Positions 7,430-14,618 of a DNA stretch of 64,000 nucleotides are shown here, piece after piece. The notes under the pieces are model-generated. The model searched no databases. It worked only from the letters and a program-made list of their open reading frames with translations, and was not told the origin of the DNA. Every line of letters starts with the position of its first letter. Within the stretch, counting starts at the first letter, position 1. This stretch comes from Anaerobacillus alkalidiazotrophicus. GTDB lineage: Bacteria > Bacillota > Bacilli > Bacillales_H > Anaerobacillaceae. A program made the translations under genes and the position numbers. The stretch spans positions 623,975 to 687,974 of the forward strand of contig NZ_MLQS01000001.1 of NCBI RefSeq assembly GCF_001866055.1. Reading direction: 5' to 3'.

Positions 7430-9319
7430 TTAGTATGAAGGGAGTCTTTTATTGCTCTCGATTCTTTCAGTTTTTTCATTATATTTTAGCTCAAGATTAG
7501 TGATTTTCTCATCAATAAAAATTATCTCATTTCTCATTGTTATTTGAGCTTGATTTATTTCTGTTATATTGATAGTTTCACCCGCATATAATATAGGACT
7601 TTTTCCTTTAGCAGACCCAACTATACCTGCATTAATCGTCTTAACTGCTTCAACCTTTCCACCACGGATTACTGAATCTCTTTTCTCAAAATTAATTTCA
7701 GTACCTGCAAAAAGGGTCGAATTGATAATCCCTTCCTTTTTCACAATTATTCTACCATTTGTTTTGATTTGTGAAAGGTTTGAACTATAAAATGAGATAT
7801 CACTTTCCTCTTGAATATCCGCTTCCATTTTTTGAATTAATTCATTAATTGAAAATTGGATACTTTGAAGCGATTGTTCAGAATCTATCGAATGGATCGC
7901 CTGATAATCTTTCAACTTCTTTAATGAATTCATAACAATTTGAAGATGGATCGGGAATTGAAATTTATTTTCCAACATTTTATTAATGATTTGATAAAAA
8001 TCATTAACATTTTTTGTTATTTCTTTAAATTTAGTTTCCACTAGTGTAGCCACAATATAACCTATTTTATACTCGGTATTTTTAACACTAAGTGCTACTT
8101 TTAATTGGCTATAAGCGTATTGTAATCGCTTTAACGACACAGATAAATCTTGAGCAATTTTATAAACGCTACTATAATACATTCCAAATTGGCCACCATT
8201 CACTTTTGAACCGATAATATTACCAGTTACATAAACATTTTGTGAAGCAGTTAGAGTACTATGATAGACATTTCCAAATACAAACAGACTTCCTGAACAA
8301 TCAATCCTCATGCCATCCTTTATATTCCCGCGGACAATGACATCTCCGTTAAAAAAGATGTTTCCAGTTTTCATATCAACATCGCCATTGATTTCATACG
8401 TATCCAGAATATCAAACTGTTTTACCGAGCTACCAGTTACAGAAGGTCTACCAGATAAAAGGGCAATCACTTTCCCATCATCAGATATTTTCACTCTTGG
8501 TTTAGGACGAACAATCACTTCTTTTGGCGTCTTAGGTTCTAAAGAATCGCCGTAAACATTATGACCAGCTTTTCCTTCTCGTGGCGAAAATATTTGGGCA
8601 ATGACTTCACCAGCCTCTACCGTAGGAATTTTAACCCGATTTTTAAAATCTACCATTCCACTTACTTCTTCTAAAACTTCAGATATGACTGACGAAAAAT
8701 ATTGTTGAATATATCCATCCTTTGAAGGAATTACTGGAAGGCCTTCAGCTACTAAAATTTCTTTAAATTTAGGATCTAAAATTTCTTGCATAATTGCTGA
8801 AGTATTTATTTCTACACGGATACCTTTTTTTACAATATTTTCAGCTATTTGAGATATTATCTCTTCAACATCAAAATATTTCTCAACTGGCTCTATATCG
8901 ATCATAATACGACGTGCTCTTTTTTGATCTTTTAAACGGTACCCTATAAAAAGATCAGGATAAACCTGCAAGGAAACTTGAAGGTTATCTTTACTGATCG
9001 ATATTCCATAATCATTTGTTGGCTTGACATTCCATCGAATATCATCGTCATCAAAAACAACCTGCTCTTTTTTTAACAACGATCCATTTACATATATTTG
9101 AAGTTTTGAATTAGGAATCAAAACTGGCTGTTTTCCATTATTGCTAGGATTTATGACAAAAATCTGATGGTCCCTAACTTCAACATAGCCATCATCCTCA
9201 CCAAGTATTTCTTGATTGTTAACAACTGGATCTTTTGTATCCGTATAATTAATTATATTTGACTTGTTAATATTAAGGCCTTTAATTAATTCTAATAAGT
9301 CATTATTTTTATTAGTCAT
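7430..9319 (-). CDS. FapA (DUF342) family protein under c-di-GMP riboswitch
   Basis: A 629-residue cytoplasmic protein of the FapA/DUF342 family (flagellar assembly protein A domain). Residues about 150-400 have the typical features: GxxVA.I..P.EGKAGHNVYGD, then a beta-helix-like series rich in G-D-V and N-G-D-V (GDVDMKTGNIFFNGDVIVRG). A helical middle (about 405-520) precedes a second beta-helix at the C-terminus. GGGAGGA precedes ATG by about 9 nt. A promoter (9552-9580) and a c-di-GMP-I aptamer (9433-9504) in the leader put it under second-messenger control, which fits a role in motility or surface attachment. FapA family function in Bacillaceae is poorly known. Confidence 0.87.
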   Translation of the reverse strand: MTNKNNDLLELIKGLNINKSNIINYTDTKDPVVNNQEILGEDDGYVEVRDHQIFVINPSNNGKQPVLIPNSKLQIYVNGSLLKKEQVVFDDDDIRWNVKPTNDYGISISKDNLQVSLQVYPDLFIGYRLKDQKRARRIMIDIEPVEKYFDVEEIISQIAENIVKKGIRVEINTSAIMQEILDPKFKEILVAEGLPVIPSKDGYIQQYFSSVISEVLEEVSGMVDFKNRVKIPTVEAGEVIAQIFSPREGKAGHNVYGDSLEPKTPKEVIVRPKPRVKISDDGKVIALLSGRPSVTGSSVKQFDILDTYEINGDVDMKTGNIFFNGDVIVRGNIKDGMRIDCSGSLFVFGNVYHSTLTASQNVYVTGNIIGSKVNGGQFGMYYSSVYKIAQDLSVSLKRLQYAYSQLKVALSVKNTEYKIGYIVATLVETKFKEITKNVNDFYQIINKMLENKFQFPIHLQIVMNSLKKLKDYQAIHSIDSEQSLQSIQFSINELIQKMEADIQEESDISFYSSNLSQIKTNGRIIVKKEGIINSTLFAGTEINFEKRDSVIRGGKVEAVKTINAGIVGSAKGKSPILYAGETINITEINQAQITMRNEIIFIDEKITNLELKYNEKTERIESNKRLPSY

Positions 9320-9432
9320 AACAATCCGTCCTCCCTATGTAATTAATCTTAATAATCAATCTCAAAAATAAATATGGCCTTAACATTATTTACTATCCAT
9401 CGTAATTAAACGGATCCTATACAATTTACTTT

Positions 9433-9504
9433 GGCACCCCGGCGATCATAGTACTTCACCTTAGACCCGTGGCTTTGCGTCCTTACCATTTAATAAGTTT
9501 GCCG
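9433..9504 (-). promoter_or_regulatory. Cyclic di-GMP-I (GEMM) riboswitch aptamer
   Basis: On the minus strand GGCAAACTTATTAAATGG, then GACGCAAAGCCACGGGTCTA, then GATCGCCGGGGTGCC match the GEMM-I consensus: P1 GGCAAAC / TGCC, a GNRA-like loop region, and the hallmark GACGCAAAGCCACGGG. It sits about 113 nt upstream of the FapA-family ATG. No clean terminator hairpin is visible between the aptamer and the start codon, so the expression platform may act on translation or be atypical. Confidence 0.93.
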
Positions 9505-9551
9505 TTTTTATTTTTTAAAACAGTTAATTAGCACTATTTATCTATACCATA

Positions 9552-9580
9552 ATTATAGAGATTGTAAACGCATGATTCAA
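9552..9580 (-). promoter_or_regulatory. Sigma-A promoter of the riboswitch-fapA transcript
   Basis: On the minus strand TTGAAT (9580-9575), a 17-nt spacer, TATAAT (9557-9552). The predicted start is near 9545, about 40 nt before the aptamer. Confidence 0.75.
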
Positions 9581-9617
9581 CAAAATATATCCAAGTACTA
9601 TATTTAGTAATAATCTT

Positions 9618-9672
9618 ATAAAGTTAAACTTCAATCAGTGGGGGTTTTACTGCCCCTTAAAAGTGGGATAAA
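9618..9672 (+). repeat. Conserved hairpin element of unknown function (copy 1)
   Basis: AACTTCAATCAGTGGGGGTT with TTACTGCCCCTTAA (GGGG/CCCC hairpin) and a trailing AGTGGGATAAA. A diverged version with the same layout is at 57546-57600. Conservation of the unpaired CTTCAATCA and CCCCTTAA blocks suggests an RNA or mobile-element end. It is not identified. Confidence 0.5.
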
Positions 9673-9689
9673 TTTATGATCCAACGTAA

Positions 9690-9725
9690 AAAATCCTTTT
9701 AACGAATTTATGTTAAAAGGATTTT
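9690..9725. terminator. Bidirectional terminator-like hairpin
   Basis: AAAATCCTTTTAAC pairs perfectly with GTTAAAAGGATTTT (14 bp, 8-nt loop), with A/T runs on both sides. Confidence 0.7.
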
Positions 9726-9881
9726 ACCTGAATTATTCATAGAAAATCATTAACTAGCTACTAATGGCTATCTAGTAAGCTTTTTTGTTAAATAGTCATT
9801 CTCTTAAAAAATGAAAAAAGAATCCAATTCTGATAAGGTTAAATCACCACAAAATAACCACCAGATTTATTAACCTTACAA

Positions 9882-9930
9882 CTTTCAACAAACTTCGGGT
9901 GGTGACTGGCACGAAGCCCCGAGGAGTGGC
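9882..9930 (+). repeat. REP-like element
   Basis: CAACAAACTTCGGGTGGTGA then CTGGCACGAA, same flank and core as the other elements. It lies directly upstream of the toxin-antitoxin locus. Confidence 0.7.
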
Positions 9931-9984
9931 AGTGTTCCAATTGTGTATAATAATGTTAAATAAACTTGTTAAAGGAGTGGTCTA

Positions 9985-10215
9985 ATGAGTATTCGAAAAG
10001 AAGACCTTCATACACTAATAGACCTTGTAAATGAACGTGATACAAAATTGGTTTATGATCTTATTAGAGTTGTAATTGAAAAAGACCATGAAGTGGATAT
10101 TACTTTTGAAGCAGATAATTCTCCATTAACAGATCGAGAAAAAGAAGTATTAAAACAAGCAAATATTGATATTGAAAATGATGATCTCGTTGATTGGGAT
10201 GACGTACGTGCCTAA
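9985..10215 (+). CDS. Putative type II antitoxin (partner of RelE/ParE-like toxin), 76 aa
   Basis: MSIRKEDLHTLIDLVNERDT begins an acidic helical protein with an LTDREKEVLKQANIDIENDD linker and a WDDVRA end, the plan of small antitoxins that wrap RelE-type toxins. AAAGGAG lies 8 nt before ATG. The toxin frame overlaps its 3' end (ATG at 10199). The antitoxin is intact while the toxin is broken. I see no clear DNA-binding fold, so its DNA-binding mode is unknown. Confidence 0.7.
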   Translation: MSIRKEDLHTLIDLVNERDTKLVYDLIRVVIEKDHEVDITFEADNSPLTDREKEVLKQANIDIENDDLVDWDDVRA

Positions 10216-10474
10216 ATATAGAGTAAAAGTTAGAAAACCTGCTGCAAAGTATGATGAAAAATTACCACTTAAATTAAAAAAATAGGGTCAACGAAGTTAT
10301 TAGTCAACTTTGCGAAAATCCTTACGCTATACCAAATGTAAAACCGTAGAAGGATCCGATCATGATGATTATCGAATTCGTATCGGATCTCTTCGTTTAT
10401 TGTATCGAATACATAACAACGAATTGATTATCATTATTCTAGACCTTGGTCCTCGTGGTGATATTTATAAATAA
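10199..10474 (+). pseudogene. RelE/ParE-type toxin, frameshifted remnant
   Basis: Three frames join to give a RelE-type protein: VPKYRVKVRKPAAKYDEKLP, then RVNEVISQLCENPYAIPN, then DHDDYRIRIGSLRLLYRIHN and IIIILDLGPRGDIYK. The D-Y-R-x-R-x-G-x-x-R-x-x-Y motif and the hydrophobic end are diagnostic of the RelE/ParE superfamily. There is an in-frame stop after LKLKK and at least one more frameshift near 10345. The toxin is dead unless these are sequencing errors. Confidence 0.82.
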
Positions 10475-10485
10475 AATATTAATAA

Positions 10486-10518
10486 GTCCATTTCAATTTG
10501 ATATGGACCGATTTTTCA
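10486..10518 (+). terminator. Terminator of the toxin-antitoxin operon
   Basis: GTCCAT / ATGGAC stem (10486-10508) followed by CGATTTTTC, 12 nt after the toxin stop. Confidence 0.6.
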
Positions 10519-10535
10519 AATCCGTGAAACACCCC

Positions 10536-10585
10536 TGTGGAACAAGATTACGGGTGGTGACAGGCACGAAACCCATGTTCCAAGG
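10536..10585 (+). repeat. REP-like element with outer inverted repeat
   Basis: The core GGGTGGTGACAGGCACGAAA is bracketed by TGGAACA (10538-10544) and TGTTCCA (10576-10582), so the whole unit can fold into one hairpin with the core in the arm. Confidence 0.7.
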
Positions 10586-10588
10586 TTG

Positions 10589-10759
10589 TCAATTTTTCAT
10601 GTCAATTTTATTCTTTTTCTTTAATTCATTAATAATTCTCTTGGTGAATTCATCTTGATTTTTAAGTTCATAATTTGGAACTGCATATACTCCCGCTGCA
10701 TCTTCTTCTAGCTTTTTTACCTTTTCTAAATACTCTTTGCTGAGAAATTGTGCACTCAT
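10589..10759 (-). CDS. Small helical protein downstream of GNAT-like gene, 56 aa
   Basis: MSAQFLSKEYLEKVKKLEED starts a charged helical protein ending KKKNKIDMKN. No known domain. AAGGAGGGA lies 6 nt before ATG at 10759 and decides this start over upstream in-frame codons. It begins 13 nt after the stop of the GNAT-like gene, so the two are almost certainly co-transcribed. It may be a partner or neutralising protein for the acetyltransferase-like protein, but that is only suggested by size and coupling. Confidence 0.65.
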   Translation of the reverse strand: MSAQFLSKEYLEKVKKLEEDAAGVYAVPNYELKNQDEFTKRIINELKKKNKIDMKN

Positions 10760-10772
10760 CGCTGTTCCCTCC

Positions 10773-11339
10773 TTAATCAAAATACTTTTGAACCAACTTT
10801 CTTGCTCCATTCGTATCAATGATCATTCTACGTGAATTCGGATCAATTAGAATCGCTCCATATATATCTTGATAATGTTTAACTAACTTTGACTTCGCAT
10901 AAAAAGCGGTATACCCTTCAAACCCTAAGTCAAAACTTGCCTTACAAGCAATCGCAAAAAGATGTCCACCTACACCTATAAAGTCCTTATTAGGTCCAAT
11001 ATTCCAAGGTGCGCTTTCTACCAAATTTAGTTCAACCCAACCATCTTTAATCTCATAGGCAACTAACCCTTGTATAATATCATCATTTTTTACTAATAAT
11101 TTCTTCAAGACAAAATTTGGCCTCTCTAAATATATTCCCCAATCAAATGGATTCCAACCATTAATAACATTTATCTTTTTTAAATCTAATTTATTTACTG
11201 GCTTTACTTCAGTAGAAAAAGTTTCTCCTGTGATACTTTGAATAAGGCATGGAGTCAGCTCGTCGATTAACGTATCTATTTCTGGATATTGCAATTGAAT
11301 ATTATTTCTTATTTTAATTAATAGTACTTCTTTTTCCAC
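10773..11339 (-). CDS. GNAT-like acetyltransferase domain protein, 188 aa
   Basis: The C-terminal half resembles a GNAT fold: VELNLVESAPWNIGPN, then GVGGHLFAIACKASFDLGFE as the acetyl-CoA loop and helix, then a strand GYTAFYAK and HYQDIYGAIL. The N-terminal half (about 80 residues) is not recognised. GGAGGG sits 8 nt before GTG at 11339 but only 2 nt before ATG at 11345, so GTG is preferred. An extended -10 (11374-11382) lies upstream. It forms a two-gene unit with the 56-residue protein. The substrate is unknown. GNAT toxins (TacT/AtaT) exist but normally follow an RHH antitoxin, which is not seen here. Confidence 0.6.
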   Translation of the reverse strand: MEKEVLLIKIRNNIQLQYPEIDTLIDELTPCLIQSITGETFSTEVKPVNKLDLKKINVINGWNPFDWGIYLERPNFVLKKLLVKNDDIIQGLVAYEIKDGWVELNLVESAPWNIGPNKDFIGVGGHLFAIACKASFDLGFEGYTAFYAKSKLVKHYQDIYGAILIDPNSRRMIIDTNGARKLVQKYFD

Positions 11340-11373
11340 AAGCATTACCCTCCAATTTACCGTGCTTGTTATA

Positions 11374-11382
11374 ATTATACCA
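11374..11382 (-). promoter_or_regulatory. Extended -10 promoter of the GNAT-like operon
   Basis: TGGTATAAT on the minus strand (TGnTATAAT), 35 nt before the GTG start. No good -35 is seen. Confidence 0.55.
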
Positions 11383-11490
11383 TACGCCTTGATACAATTT
11401 TAGAGCTAAAAAATTGAAGTTGTACCACATGCACCTGTAGTCAGAGGATATAAATAAAGAGCAGAGGGACAACGGACTTGCTCCCTCGCC

Positions 11491-11535
11491 ATTCGACAAA
11501 AACCAACAAAGTTCGGGTGGTGACAGGCACGAATC
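11491..11535 (+). repeat. REP-like element at the edge of the duplicated YvrJ segment
   Basis: TTCGACAAAAACCAACAAAG then TTCGGGTGGTGACAGGCAC and GAATCCCCATT. The duplicated DUF2922/yvrJ segment starts at the end of this element, so the breakpoint of the duplication is at a REP. Confidence 0.7.
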
Positions 11536-11615
11536 CCCATTTCCACAGGCGGTAAGTTAGTAAGCAAACATACGGCACGTATCGTCGAACGTTACGTATC
11601 TGACATTGAAATTTA
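11536..11615 (+). pseudogene. 3' fragment of a second DUF2922 gene
   Basis: It repeats 6995-7071 (frame STGGKLVSKHTARIVERYVS ... EI, stop TAG instead of TAA) with no start. It is fused to the REP element on its 5' side. The following terminator and yvrJ copy are intact. Confidence 0.85.
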
Positions 11616-11636
11616 GGGGGCTGACCCCATCACACT

Positions 11637-11664
11637 AAAGAGGAAGCGCACGCTTCCTCTTTTT
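11637..11664 (+). terminator. Terminator after the DUF2922 fragment
   Basis: AAAGAGGAAGCG CA CGCTTCCTCTTTTT, the duplicate of 7092-7119. Confidence 0.8.
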
Positions 11665-11705
11665 GAATAATCATTTCAATCTAATAGAAAGGAGCTCGAT
11701 GACAA

Positions 11706-11840
11706 ATGGAAATATGGATCCCACTGATCAGTGAATACGGTTTTCCAGTAATGATCACATTATATTTACTGCACAGAATCGAAAAGAAGCTCGACACTCT
11801 AAACGATTCCATGACCCAGTTAGCTAACCATCTTAAGTGA
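11706..11840 (+). CDS. YvrJ family protein, 44 aa (copy 2)
   Basis: Encodes the same 44-residue YvrJ protein as 7164-7298, differing only by silent changes such as AAGCTCGACACT for AAGCTAGATACG. AGGAG precedes ATG at the same spacing. Its upstream DUF1659 and most of DUF2922 are missing, so it has lost the module's promoter and may be silent. Confidence 0.85.
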   Translation: MEIWIPLISEYGFPVMITLYLLHRIEKKLDTLNDSMTQLANHLK

Positions 11841-11879
11841 AGAATGCTAGTTGAAACAGTATAAACTCATACGCAAAAA

Positions 11880-11954
11880 AAAGAACGAACACGCAATCCG
11901 AAATGGTGCTGTTCGTTCTCTTTATTGCTTTAAAGCGATGGGGGTCAGACCCCC
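11880..11954 (+). terminator. Terminator after yvrJ copy 2 plus GGGGGTCAGACCCCC palindrome
   Basis: AAAGAACGAACA / TGTTCGTTCTCT stem with a T-rich tail (11880-11922), then the palindrome at 11940-11954. Both repeat 7339-7412, and the duplication ends here. Confidence 0.75.
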
Positions 11955-12034
11955 GAAACACAAAATACATGCCATGGCTTCTGTTCACTGAATTCTACCG
12001 GATGCATAATTTTAGTTAAAAAGGCGGTAGACTA

Positions 12035-12316
12035 GTGAGGAAAAAAACGATAGTTGGAGAAAGGGCTGGTAGAATCATAAGATTCCACAGGGAATTAAAA
12101 GATATGTCACGCGAAAAACTGGCAGAACAATCTATCCTTAGTGCAGGTTATATTAGTCAAGTTGAAAGAGGTGAAAGAACTCCTTCTTTGGAAACCATTT
12201 ATAAGATTGCTGTTGGCTTAGATATGGATGCCATGGTTCTTTTGGAAGAAATCACAGATGAAACCTTTCCCACTATTGAAGAATTTGTTAAAAAGAACCG
12301 CCCCGAGTACAACTAG
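12035..12316 (+). CDS. XRE-family transcriptional regulator, 93 aa
   Basis: Cro/CI-type HTH at about residues 12-68: AGRIIRFHRELKDMSREKLA, SAGYISQVERGERTPSLETI and YKIAVGLDMD are textbook XRE helices. The acidic tail (EEITDETFPTIEEFVKKNRP) has no sensory domain. GTG start with GGCGG 7 nt upstream. It lies 132 bp before comK in the same direction, so it may be transcribed with it or regulate it. That link is positional only. Confidence 0.88.
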   Translation: MRKKTIVGERAGRIIRFHRELKDMSREKLAEQSILSAGYISQVERGERTPSLETIYKIAVGLDMDAMVLLEEITDETFPTIEEFVKKNRPEYN

Positions 12317-12448
12317 TCAATCTCGTTTTATCCTCTTTCATCGCTTATTACTCACCACAAATTCCATGAATCATACTTTTTCTCGCTTTATCCAATCCTA
12401 CCATTTTAAAAATTCTAGAAACATAAGTCGTTGAGAGGAGCTTTACCT

Positions 12449-12973
12449 ATGACCAACCCAATACTAAAAACCTACGAAATCACCAAAAACACAATGGCCT
12501 TACTACCCATCGCTCACACAGATTATCACAGCATTGCCATTGAACCTACTTGTCAATTCTACATACGAAAAACACCGCTGCAACTGATCAAAAGCGCTTG
12601 TTTAGAAGGTGGTTCTACGTATGAAGGAAGACGTGCTGCTGTCATTCATCAAACAGGAGCCAAGCACAAAGTACCGATCCCAATCAATCCACTCGAGCAA
12701 ATCTACGCATTTCCAAGCCACTCACCTTCGCAGTTTGAATGCTCATGGATTTTCCACCATCACATCCGTTCACTTACACCACAAGTCACTCCAAAAAAAA
12801 TGAACGAAACTGTGATTACCTTTAAAAACAACCAACAACTGAAACTACCCGTATCCTATTACACGATGGAAAAACAACTGCAGCGCACGTCCTACTGCAT
12901 GATCCGCTTTTCTCACCGTTTGTTCGAACTATCAGCTACAACCCCAACGATTTCTACAGAACTTTCCTACTAA
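12449..12973 (+). CDS. comK: ComK-family competence transcription factor, 174 aa
   Basis: ComK activates late competence genes in Bacillus by binding paired AAAAN5TTTT boxes. The sequence carries the family block YEITKNTMALLPIAHTDYHS, LIKSACLEGGSTYEGRRAAV and KVPIPINPLEQIYAFPSHSP, near the normal 190-residue length. GAGAGGAG lies 8 nt before ATG at 12449 and decides this start over one 18 nt upstream. No clear K-box is visible in the 130 bp upstream, so positive autoregulation is not obvious. A fragment of comM, whose product helps in transformation, lies 1.4 kb downstream. Confidence 0.9.
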   Translation: MTNPILKTYEITKNTMALLPIAHTDYHSIAIEPTCQFYIRKTPLQLIKSACLEGGSTYEGRRAAVIHQTGAKHKVPIPINPLEQIYAFPSHSPSQFECSWIFHHHIRSLTPQVTPKKMNETVITFKNNQQLKLPVSYYTMEKQLQRTSYCMIRFSHRLFELSATTPTISTELSY

Positions 12974-12997
12974 AAAATCCCCGAAAGGAACATAAAA

Positions 12998-13819
12998 ATG
13001 AAACCAGGAAACATTAAACAGTTCTCTCATTTACGTGAATTCACAACGCTCCAGCAATTTAATGAAACAATTAAACATGTCTTATCCCAACATGGTGACG
13101 AGTTTACGAAAGGAGAACGCCTTGCCTTTACGATCCTCACCCGTTTTAGTGTCAAAGAAATTGGCATTTGCAATGCACGAATATGTAAATTAGTGGAAGC
13201 CGCCCAAGCCCAAAAAGGGGGTGTTTCACGTTCAACATTTGAACGGATGCTTAGAAAAGCAAAACAACTCGGCGTCCTGTCCATACATCATACAACTCGA
13301 AAAAAAGGAGGTTACTCCCACAACGTCTACGTTTTCCACCGTTTTGACGGAACGCTAATCGAAAAATTGACGGACCGACAAACTACTGAAAAGTCTACCA
13401 CACCAACACTTCCAAACGAAAAAATCCCTGCAGAAACTAGTAAACTTGAAAACAAAATAAAAGATAAAGATCTTCGTCCTATTACGCTAGATTCACTAGA
13501 TCATACTTTCGTACCAAGCTATGTTCCCAAACCATTCACCAAAATCGTGAAACCGTTTTTTGACCGCGCCAAACAAATCTGTGAATTATGGGACCGTGCA
13601 CTGATTGCTTATCGGCAAATGAAATTTACTGAGGCCATCGAATCACTACTACCAACCATCACCGAAGCGTTCAAGGAAACCGTCTATAAATACAAGCAAG
13701 GCAAAATCAAGAAAAGCTTTCATGCTTATTTTTACGGAACAGTAGCAGGAAAACTAATTGTGGAAAAACGAAAGATGGTAGCTACCAAAAGTTTATTTAG
13801 CCTTTGGCTTAGGAAGTGA
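12998..13819 (+). CDS. Winged-helix (replication-protein-like) hypothetical protein, 273 aa
   Basis: Residues 15-125 look like a winged-helix domain: FTKGERLAFTILTRFSVKEI, ARICKLVEAAQ, GGVSRSTFERMLRKAKQLGV and GGYSHNVYVFHRF. The pattern is that of chromosomal Bacillus proteins related to plasmid replication initiators. A Pro/Lys-rich linker (130-180) joins a helical C-terminal domain. AAAGGAAC lies about 6 nt before ATG. It begins 24 nt after comK and likely shares its transcript. It ends overlapping the convergent RAYT by 11 nt. The function is not known. Confidence 0.65.
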   Translation: MKPGNIKQFSHLREFTTLQQFNETIKHVLSQHGDEFTKGERLAFTILTRFSVKEIGICNARICKLVEAAQAQKGGVSRSTFERMLRKAKQLGVLSIHHTTRKKGGYSHNVYVFHRFDGTLIEKLTDRQTTEKSTTPTLPNEKIPAETSKLENKIKDKDLRPITLDSLDHTFVPSYVPKPFTKIVKPFFDRAKQICELWDRALIAYRQMKFTEAIESLLPTITEAFKETVYKYKQGKIKKSFHAYFYGTVAGKLIVEKRKMVATKSLFSLWLRK

Positions 13820-14399
13820 TCATACAAATTCCGGGGCGTGCGGTGTCACTCGTCGAAAAACGTACAAACTGTTCTCTCTTTTCGGTCTCTGTTCCAGGAA
13901 AGTAATTCAGAAGGTAAGTTGTATCGATATAGTTTGGGGGAATCACGTGTGGATTAGCGTAAAATCGAAAGCTACTCCACGGATAATGTTCAGGAGATTT
14001 GACCATTTTTGCCTTAATGGGATTCAGATGGATATAACGACTTACAGTAAGCATTCCAGTCGTATCTTTCACCATTTCTGAAAAGTACCTTTTTTCAAAC
14101 ACATGACCAGTTAACTTGTATTTTGTGTTGTAGTAGTTCGCATAGCGTTTATTCACTAGTGCCATTACTTTAGAGATCGGCTCTTCTTGCGATCGTAATA
14201 ACAAATGGAAATGGTTAGTCATTAAACAGTAAGAGACTAGCTCGTAAGGAATTTTCTCATAGACCTTTTCAAACATATACAAGATTGCAATAAAATCATT
14301 ACCGTCGCGAAACAGAGGGTCTCGGCGATTACCACGACAAACAATGTGATAAAACATATGTGGGATCCAAATTCGTTTTGGTCTACCCATGGTACTCAC
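13809..14399 (-). CDS. REP-associated tyrosine transposase (RAYT, Y1-HUH)
   Basis: A single-domain Y1 transposase of the IS200-like fold, 196 residues. The HUH motif is HFH in CLMTNHFHLLLRS (about residues 58-70), and GRPKRIWIPHMFYHIVCRGN and SRYIHLNPIKAKMV are RAYT family signatures. The candidate nucleophile is a Tyr in the NKRYANYYNTKYK helix. RAYTs are domesticated enzymes thought to spread REP palindromes; the GTGnCAGGCAC elements of this window are the obvious partners. Its start overlaps the end of the comM fragment by 17 nt. Its 3' end overlaps the convergent winged-helix gene, and the last residues may be altered. Confidence 0.92.
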   Translation of the reverse strand: MSTMGRPKRIWIPHMFYHIVCRGNRRDPLFRDGNDFIAILYMFEKVYEKIPYELVSYCLMTNHFHLLLRSQEEPISKVMALVNKRYANYYNTKYKLTGHVFEKRYFSEMVKDTTGMLTVSRYIHLNPIKAKMVKSPEHYPWSSFRFYANPHVIPPNYIDTTYLLNYFPGTETEKREQFVRFSTSDTARPGICMITS

Positions 14400-14618
14400 C
14401 TATTTGATATCCCTTCACCTTTATCCCACGTAACCCAAACGCCTCGATAATTGCTTGATCTGAGATCGTTTCTTCACTGTTTAAGTCAGAAATCGTTCTC
14501 GCTATCCGAGTCACTTTCACATGTACTCGGTTACTTAAACCATGCTCCATACAAATATCATGCATCATTTGCTTTTGTTTTTCAGTAAATGGACTTACTT
14601 CTAGTTGTTTATGGCAAA
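14383..14618 (-). pseudogene. comM: 3' fragment of comM/yifB (Mg-chelatase-like AAA ATPase)
   Basis: The minus-strand frame reads CHKQLEVSPFTEKQKQMMHD, then ICMEHGLSNRVHVKVTRIAR and TISDLNSEETISDQAIIEAF. This is the C-terminal helical domain of ComM/YifB proteins. The open frame runs to about 14618 without a start and then meets the duplicated nuclease cassette in opposite orientation. The ATPase domain (about 400 residues) is missing. ComM promotes branch migration during natural transformation in other bacteria. Confidence 0.8.
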
